Assembly: GCA_036787815.1 (NCBI GenBank)
Contig: DAIQOP010000225.1
Coordinates: forward strand, 1-6,729
Length of the DNA stretch: 6,729 nt
Reading direction: 5' to 3'
Source of the DNA: DATBAK01 sp036787815
GTDB lineage: Bacteria > Actinomycetota > Acidimicrobiia > IMCC26256 > PALSA-610
The notes beneath the pieces are model-generated. The model was not told where the DNA came from, did no database searches, and worked only from the letters and a program-made list of their open reading frames with translations. Below, piece after piece: positions 1 through 5,145 of this stretch (its first letter is position 1; the number at the start of each line of letters is the position of its first letter). Position numbers and translations under genes: made by a program.

Positions 1-224
1 TAGAACGCGCCGAGCGGCTTCGCGGAGAGGAACAGACCGGGCCGACCGTTCGCCTGGATGTTCATCTCCTGCTGGCGGACGAGCCACAGGTGCACTGTCC
101 AGTCGTCACCGAAGGTTCGGCTCGTAACCACCAGCGGGAGCATCAGCAGCCCGATGACGCCGGCGGGCATCCAGAGAGCGGTTCTCTGCAGGAAGGTCTG
201 GCGTGGACCGCGTCTGTCGCTCAC
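1..224 (-). CDS. Membrane protein, N-terminal part (cut by window edge); possible GT-C type glycosyltransferase
   Basis: The 74 complete codons seen start at a GTG preceded by GAGG five bases upstream, a good ribosome binding site. The protein begins with a short basic segment (SDRRGPRQTFLQR), then one hydrophobic stretch at about residues 16-34 (ALWMPAGVIGLLMLPLVV), as expected for a first membrane helix with the N-terminus inside. Directly after it comes TFGDDWTVHLWLV, residues 37-49, which places an acidic pair (D40-D41) at the start of the first outer loop. An acidic pair there is typical of GT-C membrane glycosyltransferases that use polyprenyl-linked sugars; assigning this gene to that class is inference from this motif and the glycan genes nearby. 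No family-level recognition is possible from the fragment. It is divergent from the sulfotransferase. The C-terminus lies outside the window. Confidence 0.7.
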   Translation of the reverse strand, partial: MSDRRGPRQTFLQRTALWMPAGVIGLLMLPLVVTSRTFGDDWTVHLWLVRQQEMNIQANGRPGLFLSAKPLGAF

Positions 225-575
225 GGCACCTCGGCGTGGCGTGGCTCGCTCGACAACGACCGGAAGTCTTGGTGCGCCCTTTCCACGCCGTCGGCTCCCG
301 AGCCGTCCCACATCGCTTCGTCGCCTCTCCGTCGTGACACGACCTACCGTGGCGCCGGACCCCAGGCTCCGTCAGCGCGCGACCTGTAGGAATACCGGAT
401 TCTAAGACGCGAATCCCCTCGATCCTCGGCTTCCCACACATTCACCGTGACGATCGGGCTCCTCACCCGAGACGCGGATGGTTCAGCGCCAGCGAGCAGA
501 TCCTCTTGAATCTCCTCCCACTCGTGATTCCCGAATCGTGACTGCGATCGATCCTCCGCGCGAAGCTTCGGGGAT
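225..575. other. Non-coding stretch upstream of the membrane gene
   Basis: I see no convincing gene here. Short open frames exist on both strands, but they have no ribosome binding sites, read as arginine/serine-rich noise and overlap each other. Small dyads are present: TCGGG/CCCGA with a 7-base loop at 454-470, and GATTC-cc-GAATC at 526-537 flanked by direct repeats TCGTGA (522-527 and 536-541). The promoter of the leftward membrane gene should lie in this stretch, but I cannot pick out a convincing -35/-10 pair. Confidence 0.5.
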
Positions 576-590
576 GGGCGGCAACCGCCC
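576..590 (+). repeat. Perfect 6-bp GC hairpin next to the tRNA fragment
   Basis: GGGCGG, loop CAA, CCGCCC forms a perfect stem three bases before the start of the tRNA-like segment. It has no T tract, so it is not a standard intrinsic terminator. It occupies the place where a tRNA D-arm would be, but the bases do not match a glycine tRNA D-arm. It may be a decayed or replaced 5' half, or an unrelated hairpin. Confidence 0.4.
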
Positions 591-593
591 CGT

Positions 594-638
594 CAGATTC
601 CCAAGCTGCGACGGCGGGTTCGATTCCCGTCGCCGCTC
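594..638 (+). pseudogene. 3' half of a tRNA-Gly(CCC)-like gene (remnant or attachment-site copy)
   Basis: The segment reads CAG-A-TTCCCAA-G-CTG (anticodon loop with CCC at 600-602), then a T-arm GCGGG-TTCGATT-CCCGT (614-630), then CGCCGCTC, which resembles the 3' acceptor strand of bacterial tRNA-Gly(CCC). The similarity to the standard ...CAGCTTCCCAAGCTG... form is close. Against a working tRNA: the base pair closing the anticodon loop is A-G, one C appears to be missing from the acceptor strand, the bases after GCTC are GACA rather than CCA, and no upstream sequence pairs with the acceptor strand. This fits a 3' half left by tRNA-targeted integration, or a decayed tRNA gene. A reverse-strand reading of it gives the GDGNRTR-type peptide often seen in false ORFs over tRNAs. 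Confidence 0.5.
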
Positions 639-716
639 GACAACCGGGTGAGGTTGCCTGCGGCGGCTGTCACTCGGAGCCTCGGCAGCGACGCATCGCG
701 GTTAGCGTGCGCGCTC

Positions 717-1565
717 GTGGGCATCTCTCGCCTTCCCGACCTCCTGGTGATCGGCACGGCGAAGTCGGGCACCACCACGCTGTACCGATGGCTCGACGAC
801 CAACCCGAGATCACGATGTCCGGGCCGAAGGAGCCGAACTTCTTCTCGCGCGACGAGAACTACTCGCGCGGTATCGACTGGTACTCGTCGCTCTTCGCCG
901 ACATCCCCGGCGACGTGCTCGCGGGAGAGGCGTCCGTGGAGTACAGCGCCGCCGAGCGCAGCACCGTGGCTGCGCCGCGCATCGCGGCGTGCCTTCCGAA
1001 TGCGAAGCTCGTGTGCCTCCTTCGCGATCCGGTGGAACGCGCGCGCTCGCACTACCGGCACCAGGTACAGCGAGGTCGCGAGCAGCGGTGCTTCTGGGAC
1101 GCGCTCTCGGATGCAGCGTCGCCGTATGTGACCGACAGCATGTACGACACGTGCCTGCGACCGTTCGCCGAGACCGCGGCCGATCGTCTGTGCGTGGTCC
1201 GGTTCGAGGACGTCGTGACCGAACCGTCGCTCGGATGGGCTGCGATCGTCGGGCACCTCGGTCTCGCACCGCGACCACACCCGACGGACGTCTACAACGT
1301 GACCGAGCAGAAGGCGCAGTTCGGCGGGATCGCACGGCGACTCTTCGACCGCGGGCTGATCGCGCCGCTCGAACGACTGCCGCGGCCGGCGCGACGCGCG
1401 CTCGCGGCGATGGGCACACGGCGCGGTGGGGTCTATCAGCAGCGGCTCGACGAATCGAAGGGCCCTGTACCCGCCGCCATCGCCGACGCGTTGTACACGG
1501 ACGCGGCCGCGCTGGCCCGCCGGCTCGGACGCGCGGATCTCACGTGGAACTCCCACGGGGGCTAG
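717..1565 (+). CDS. PAPS-dependent sulfotransferase
   Basis: A cytosolic-type sulfotransferase domain fills the protein (282 aa from this start). Sulfotransferases move sulfate from PAPS to a hydroxyl or amine of a sugar, lipid or protein. The 5'-phosphosulfate loop is GTAKSGTTTLYRWL at residues 13-26, with the key K16 and the S/T cluster. KEPNFF (38-43) and GEASVEY (70-76) match conserved blocks of the heparan-sulfate-like branch. The 3'-phosphate site is LLRDPVERARSHY (101-113), with R103 and S111. VVRFEDVV follows near residue 176. The open frame begins at a GTG at 648, but the first 23 codons look unlike the family, so I prefer the GTG at 717, just before the first beta strand (LPDLLVIG). 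Neither start has a good ribosome binding site. Glycosyltransferases follow 82 bases later, so the acceptor is probably a glycan or glycolipid; that is inference. Confidence 0.85.
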   Translation: MGISRLPDLLVIGTAKSGTTTLYRWLDDQPEITMSGPKEPNFFSRDENYSRGIDWYSSLFADIPGDVLAGEASVEYSAAERSTVAAPRIAACLPNAKLVCLLRDPVERARSHYRHQVQRGREQRCFWDALSDAASPYVTDSMYDTCLRPFAETAADRLCVVRFEDVVTEPSLGWAAIVGHLGLAPRPHPTDVYNVTEQKAQFGGIARRLFDRGLIAPLERLPRPARRALAAMGTRRGGVYQQRLDESKGPVPAAIADALYTDAAALARRLGRADLTWNSHGG

Positions 1566-1647
1566 CGCGGTACGGCACCCGCGGTTCGCCGCTGCGCATG
1601 GAAGAATGAACCAGCGGAGCCCCGCATAGACCTCGTCCTGGACGGCG

Positions 1648-2603
1648 ATGCATCCACCGCAATTCAGCGTCATCATTCCCACGTTCAACCGCGCATCGCT
1701 GTTGCCGACCGCAATACGGAGCGTGCTCGAACAGACCGAAGGCGACTTCGAGTTGATCGTCGTCGACGACGGCTCCGACGACGACACGGAAGCGGTTGTC
1801 GCCGCGATCGACGACCCGCGGATCACGTACCACCCGCAGGCCCGTGGTGGCGTCTCGGCGGCCCGAAACGCCGGCGCGGCGATCTCGCGCGGTGAGTTCC
1901 TCGTCTTCGTCGACAGCGACGACGAGCTCCTGCCGAGCGCGCTCGAACGGTTTCGCGACGGAGCCGAGACCAACGGTTGGGGTGTCGTGTTCTCGGGGTG
2001 GATCGAGGTGTCGCCGGACCGGCGTGAGTGGCGCACGCGGATGCCCGAAGCGACACCTGCCGAGCCCCAGTATGTCGGGGTGTTCCTNNNNNNNNNNCGA
2101 TCAGCCGGCGCATCTTCACCGCGGTCGGTGGCTACGACGAACGCCTGCGGTTCGCGGAGAACACGGAGCTGGGATGGCGGGTCCGCAACCTTGCGCGCGA
2201 CGAGGGTTTCACCATGGGACTCGTGGCCGAACCACTCGAGGTGCGATACGCACAACCCGATCGCTCCTACGACTTGGCAAAGTACGAGTCGGCGCGGGCG
2301 ATCCTCGGCGATCGGGCGCTCCTCGACAGTCCGGCCTCGGGCCCGACATCTCCGAAGCGTCGGCGTTCGACCTATTACGCGATCGCGGGCACGAGCGCGG
2401 CACGACTGGGGAAACGTCGCGAAGCGCTCGAGCTCACGGCGGCATCGATACGTACCGATCCGACGTCGTGGGCGCGCTACCGGAACCTCGCCGGCGTGGT
2501 GCGCTCGTGTCTGCGCCGCCCCCCGCGCGGCGCTCCGGCCGGCCGCGCGCGGGTCGTGGAGGATCGCTCCGCTCATTCTCCCTCCGAGCACCAACCCGGC
2601 GGC
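1648..2603 (+). CDS. Family 2 glycosyltransferase, first module (interrupted by assembly gap, open into next module)
   Basis: This is a GT-A fold, inverting family 2 glycosyltransferase using a nucleotide sugar. Residues 7-15 (SVIIPTFNR) are the first strand. VVDDGSDDD (38-46) binds the nucleotide, GGVSAARNAG (67-76) is conserved, and VDSDDE (88-93) carries the DxD metal site. After the N run, the frame moves by one and continues with AVGGYDERLRFAENTELGWR, the usual acceptor-side ED-like block. The true gap must therefore be 2 mod 3 bases long, not 10. The C-terminal part contains a TPR-like helix pair (LGKRREALELTAASIRTDP). No stop codon occurs before the second module at 2604, so this is either the N-terminal half of a fused protein of about 620 aa or a separate gene whose stop is hidden by an indel, for example in the C6 run at 2519-2524. 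The ATG at 1648 fits the family start; its ribosome binding site is weak. Confidence 0.8.
2088..2097. other. Assembly gap (10 N)
   Basis: Ten unresolved bases lie inside the first glycosyltransferase module. The reading frames on the two sides differ by one. A continuous protein needs a true gap of 2, 5, 8, 11... bases, so the run of ten is a placeholder. The codons at the edges are CTn (Leu) before it and nCG (Ser, Pro, Thr or Ala) after it. Confidence 0.98.
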
Positions 2604-3506
2604 ATGCACGGTGTGGTGATCACGTTCAATCGACCCGAGTCGCTCTCGAGGGTGATCGACAACCTTGCGGGTGCCGGTCTCACGTCGTTGACGATCGTCG
2701 ACAACGCGCCCTCCGAAGCGTCGCGAGCCGTCGCGGTCGCGGCCGCGACGCGTCTCGCGGTGACCTACGTGCCGATGGAAGAGAACTCCGGACCGGCAGG
2801 TGGGATCGCCGAAGGCATGGGGCGCGTGCTCGCCGGCGCGGCTTCGGACGACGACTGGATCGTGCTGCTCGACGACGACGGCATTCCGGGACCGCCGGGC
2901 ACGATCGGGGTGCTCCGCGATTTCGGTGAATGGCTGATCGCCCGCGGCGCCCCGGTCGGCGCCGTCGGCCTTGCCGGTGCGATGTTCGACGCGCGGCGCG
3001 GGCAGCTCGTACGACCCTCCGACGAAGAGCTGTCCGGCCCGATCACGGTCAGCTACGTCGCCGGCAACCAGCTTCCGACGATCCGTGTCGCGTCCGCGCG
3101 CAAGATCGGAGTGTTCGACGCCGATCTCTTCTTCGGTTTCGACGATCTCGACTATTGCCTTCGGCTCGGGCGCGGCGGCTACGGCGTCTACGCCTCCGGT
3201 CCGGTGTGGCTCGCGCACCGACGCAACGTCGGTCGGATCGGACCCGCGGTCGGTCCACCTCCGCGGCGCGAGAACGCGTGGCGCCGCTACTACGCCGTAC
3301 GAAACCACATCGTGATCATGCGGCGCTACACGACATGGTCGCGGGCACTCGCGGTCACTGCGGGCCACCTCTTCTGGCGCCCGATCAGCGACCTCCTCAG
3401 ACGACGCCCGGGTGTGAGGGGTCTCGTGCGCGCAGGGACGCGCGGATGCGTGGACGCGTGGGCGAATCGACTCGGACGTCGGGTGGAACCGACTCCGGGC
3501 TCATGA
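2604..3506 (+). CDS. Family 2 glycosyltransferase, second module (GlfT/rhamnosyltransferase-like)
   Basis: A second complete GT-A module of 300 aa begins at ATG 2604, right before its first strand (HGVVITFNRPESL, residues 2-14). VDNAPSE (32-38) is the nucleotide-binding turn. ENSGPAGGIAEGM (60-72) is the block seen in galactofuranosyl- and rhamnosyltransferase-like GT2 enzymes. LLDDDG (88-93) is the metal-binding DxD. FFGFDDLDYCLRL (from about residue 176) is the catalytic ED-type motif, and H205 lies in WLAHRR. The C-terminal region (RYYAVRNHIVIMRRY) is typical of family members that work at the membrane on lipid-linked or cell-wall glycans. The reading frame is open upstream into the first GT2 module, and the ATG has no clear ribosome binding site (the nearest GGAGG is about 40 bases away). 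Fusion or coupling to the first module is therefore likely. The sugar donor cannot be told from sequence. Confidence 0.85.
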   Translation: MHGVVITFNRPESLSRVIDNLAGAGLTSLTIVDNAPSEASRAVAVAAATRLAVTYVPMEENSGPAGGIAEGMGRVLAGAASDDDWIVLLDDDGIPGPPGTIGVLRDFGEWLIARGAPVGAVGLAGAMFDARRGQLVRPSDEELSGPITVSYVAGNQLPTIRVASARKIGVFDADLFFGFDDLDYCLRLGRGGYGVYASGPVWLAHRRNVGRIGPAVGPPPRRENAWRRYYAVRNHIVIMRRYTTWSRALAVTAGHLFWRPISDLLRRRPGVRGLVRAGTRGCVDAWANRLGRRVEPTPGS

Positions 3507-3608
3507 CCGCCGTGTGACGAGCGCCCTCGCCTCGCCGTCTCGAGTTTCGACGACGAAGCGCCCGCGACAACCGCTCGCGAAGCAGGCGACCGTCGGTTGG
3601 CGAGACGC

Positions 3609-4403
3609 TCAGTAGCCCGTGTCTCGACCGCTCCCGGCGACCTTGTGCGCCGACAAGCTGCGCCTCACGCGCGCCCGCAGCTCGCGCGCGGCTTCCGAAG
3701 GGCTGGGCCACACGTCGCGCCGCCGTTCGTCAGGGCGGCGGCTCCAGCGCCACAGCGGACGGCTCGGCGTGGCCGCGGGCGGCTCGCGCGAATAGAGCCG
3801 GCTCGCGAGCACGACCCGCGAACCCGCGCTCGGCGCGAGCGCTTCCACACCGTGCGGGTGCGTGCTCATCGTCTCGAACATCACCAGCCGACCGGGTCGA
3901 GGTTCGATGCGCCGGCCCACCGACGTCATGTCGGGGGGCCACAGCTCGAGCCGGCCGCCCGAGCCTTCGGCATAGGCGCTGCAATAGAGCAGTACGACCA
4001 CCCGGTTCCAGAGGCCCGTCTGCGGATGCACCGGGAAATCCTCGTGCACACGCTGCCAGCCACCGGGCGGCGTGACGAAAACCCCTGCCCGGCAGAACTC
4101 CGGATCGGCGGTGAGACCGTCGATGCCCGTGACGCGCTCGGCCAGCTCGATGATCTCGGGCCCACTGATCGTGCGCAGGAGCTCTCGGGTTCGGGGGCCG
4201 AGGTCGTGGATGCCGGTCGAGCTGATCTTCACCTGGCGGCGCGAGCGCCGGCCCACGAGCGCGCGGCGCGGAAGCTCTGCGATCTCGGAGGCGGCGCCGA
4301 CCGCGAGGTCCGACGCCACGACCTCGTCGACGACGAGGTGCGGCCAGGGCGTCGCGGCGAGGTAAGGCTCCCGCAACGCCTCTGGGTCGAGATCTTCGAG
4401 CAT
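3609..4403 (-). CDS. 2-oxoglutarate/Fe(II)-dependent oxygenase
   Basis: This predicted cytoplasmic, non-heme iron hydroxylase (264 aa) has a double-stranded beta-helix core. The iron ligands are the H120-E-D122 pair in RVHEDFPVHP and H184 in HPHGVEAL. R196, twelve residues after H184, or the nearby R202, would bind the 2-oxoglutarate carboxylate. The LYCSAYAEGSGGRLELW block (139-155) is typical of the 2OG-FeII_Oxy_3 (prolyl-4-hydroxylase-like) group, where Gly-Gly-x-Leu-x-Leu leads into the second half of the barrel. The C-terminal 60 residues are very basic. An in-frame GTG lies ten codons upstream, but the ATG at 4403 has a near-ideal GGAGGAG six bases before it, so I chose that. The gene is convergent with the glycosyltransferases and divergent from the DGPF gene. 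The substrate is unknown; a glycan, lipid or amino-acid side chain are all possible. Confidence 0.85.
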   Translation of the reverse strand: MLEDLDPEALREPYLAATPWPHLVVDEVVASDLAVGAASEIAELPRRALVGRRSRRQVKISSTGIHDLGPRTRELLRTISGPEIIELAERVTGIDGLTADPEFCRAGVFVTPPGGWQRVHEDFPVHPQTGLWNRVVVLLYCSAYAEGSGGRLELWPPDMTSVGRRIEPRPGRLVMFETMSTHPHGVEALAPSAGSRVVLASRLYSREPPAATPSRPLWRWSRRPDERRRDVWPSPSEAARELRARVRRSLSAHKVAGSGRDTGY

Positions 4404-4415
4404 CGACCGCTCCTC

Positions 4416-4438
4416 CGTCGGTCGTATCCCCACCGACG
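4416..4438. promoter_or_regulatory. Dyad directly upstream of the oxygenase ribosome binding site (possible operator)
   Basis: CGTCGGT and ACCGACG form a perfect 7-bp inverted repeat with a 9-base spacer (centre to centre 16 bp). One arm touches the GGAGGAG ribosome binding site of the oxygenase gene at 4410-4416. The spacing would suit a dimeric repressor, or an RNA hairpin next to the ribosome site. No regulator binding this motif is known to me. Confidence 0.4.
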
Positions 4439-4476
4439 ACCGTGCCTCCGCGCTCGGCTTCCTTCCCAGGTTCTTC

Positions 4477-4504
4477 CCGGGCGGGCGGGTGCTCTACCGC
4501 CCGG
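4477..4504. repeat. 8-bp inverted repeat, GC hairpin
   Basis: CCGGGCGG and CCGCCCGG are perfect arms around a 12-base spacer. In RNA this gives a strong hairpin. There is no T run after it on either strand, so a classical terminator is not supported. Confidence 0.4.
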
Positions 4505-4536
4505 CGGACCCCAGTCTCTCAAGAAGTGGGCCTTCT

Positions 4537-4587
4537 CCACCCGTCGGGGGCCACCTCGCGGGCCGCCGGGGAAATCTCGACGGGTGG
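4537..4587. repeat. 10-bp perfect inverted repeat abutting a candidate -35 box
   Basis: CCACCCGTCG (4537-4546) and CGACGGGTGG (4578-4587) are perfect arms 31 bases apart. The right arm ends exactly where the candidate ECF -35 element (TGTCCT, 4588) begins. It could be a regulator site or a looped operator. Confidence 0.45.
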
Positions 4588-4614
4588 TGTCCTCTGCGTT
4601 CCGGGGCGTTCGTA
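4588..4614 (+). promoter_or_regulatory. Candidate ECF-type promoter for the DGPF/sigma operon
   Basis: TGTCCT (4588-4593), a 17-base spacer and CGTA (4611-4614) partly match what I recall of the ECF42 promoter pattern reported from Streptomyces (TGTCGA in the -35 region, CGAC or CGTC in the -10 region). Four of six and three of four bases agree. A start site near 4620 would give a leader of about 165 bases before the DGPF gene. Autoregulation by the sigma factor downstream is inference. Confidence 0.3.
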
Positions 4615-4665
4615 GGCATGGGTGAGAGGCCGGCACCGGGCCGGTCGGAGACCAAAGGACAAGCC

Positions 4666-4788
4666 GTGACCGCGCCCACATCTCGACGAAGATCGCGCTC
4701 ACACTCACGCGCCTCGCCGTTCTCACCCAACCGTTCTCGTCCAACCGTTCCGATCCGACGGCTCTCACCCGAAAGGACATCACGATGA
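4666..4788 (+). CDS. Possible 40-aa leader ORF overlapping the DGPF start
   Basis: A GTG with AAAGGA six bases upstream opens a 40-codon frame whose TGA overlaps the ATG of the DGPF gene (ATGA, 4785-4788). The peptide is serine/arginine/proline-rich (MTAPTSRRRSRSHSRASP...), without a membrane segment or a known motif. The initiation sequence closely resembles that of the DGPF gene: AAAGGACA, six or seven bases, then a start codon followed by ACC. The overlap would allow translational coupling. Composition alone argues it may be spurious, since high-GC non-coding DNA often gives such peptides. I do not recognise a family. Confidence 0.25.
   Translation: MTAPTSRRRSRSHSRASPFSPNRSRPTVPIRRLSPERTSR
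4727..4750 (+). repeat. Direct repeat CCAACCGTTC x2
   Basis: The 10-base unit occurs at 4727-4736 and 4741-4750, 14 bases apart, shortly before the DGPF gene. The period does not match one helical turn. It may be an operator or chance. Confidence 0.35.
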
Positions 4789-5144
4789 CCCAGTACCTCT
4801 TGGCCGTGCACCACACCGAAGACGCGCCGCCCGCCCCCACACCCGAGTTGATGCAGCAGGCGTTCGACCAGGTCGACGTGTTCAACCAGGAGCTCATGGC
4901 CGCCGGCGCCTTCGTGTTCGGGGGCGGGCTCCAACCGCCGTCGATCGCGACGGTCGTGCGCGCGGAGGCCGGCGAGGTGATCCTCACCGACGGCCCGTTC
5001 GCCGAGACGAAGGAGCAACTCGGCGGCTTCTGGATCATCTCGGCACCCGATCTCGACGCCGCGCTCGAGTGGGCGGCGAAGGGATCGGTCGCCTGCATGG
5101 CGCCCGTCGAAGTCCGTCCGTTCCAAGACGAACCCGAAGCCTGA
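4785..5144 (+). CDS. YCII-related (DGPF-domain) protein
   Basis: This small soluble protein (119 aa) has a ferredoxin-like YCII fold, close to the usual family length. MTQYLLAVHH (1-10) is the first strand. The family signature ILTDGPFAETKEQLGGFWII (66-85) is complete, with DGPF at 69-72. The biochemical function of DGPF proteins is not settled; YCII relatives have been proposed to be small enzymes or stress proteins. The ATG has AAAGGA seven bases upstream. The sigma factor gene starts one base after the stop, so the two are almost surely one transcript. DGPF genes next to ECF42 sigma factors are a known conserved arrangement, and the DGPF genes are the usual targets of the sigma factor. Confidence 0.93.
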   Translation: MTQYLLAVHHTEDAPPAPTPELMQQAFDQVDVFNQELMAAGAFVFGGGLQPPSIATVVRAEAGEVILTDGPFAETKEQLGGFWIISAPDLDAALEWAAKGSVACMAPVEVRPFQDEPEA

Positions 5145-5145
5145 G

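Larger units (their letters stand above)
4404..4665. other. Divergent intergenic region, rich in inverted repeats
   Basis: Together with 4666-4784, this is the 381-base space between the divergent oxygenase and DGPF genes. It holds three separate perfect inverted repeats (listed on their own) and one candidate promoter. Open frames crossing it on either strand have no ribosome binding site and a proline/arginine/glycine-rich composition, so I do not regard them as genes. Confidence 0.6.

Noticed and set aside
106..441. Minus-strand 111-codon frame upstream of the membrane gene
   Set aside because: It overlaps the start of the membrane gene in another frame and its product is arginine-rich noise without motif.
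290..640. Possibility that the tRNA-like 3' end belongs to a tmRNA
   Set aside because: A tmRNA would need a 5' strand pairing with GCCGCTC about 350 bases upstream and a tag-peptide frame; I found neither, and the CCC anticodon loop fits tRNA-Gly better.
593..814. Minus-strand 73-codon frame over the tRNA fragment
   Set aside because: Its GDGNRTR-type C-terminal part is the common false translation of a tRNA T-arm, and the rest is antisense to the sulfotransferase.
702..3368. Very long open frame (888 codons) on the minus strand
   Set aside because: It is antisense to the sulfotransferase and glycosyltransferases, crosses the N gap, is arginine-rich and lacks any recognisable motif. Long antisense frames are expected where third codon positions are mostly G or C.
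3537..3554. Bulged hairpin between the convergent glycosyltransferase and oxygenase genes as a terminator
   Set aside because: The stem is only seven pairs with a one-base bulge and a three-base loop, and no T tract follows on either strand.
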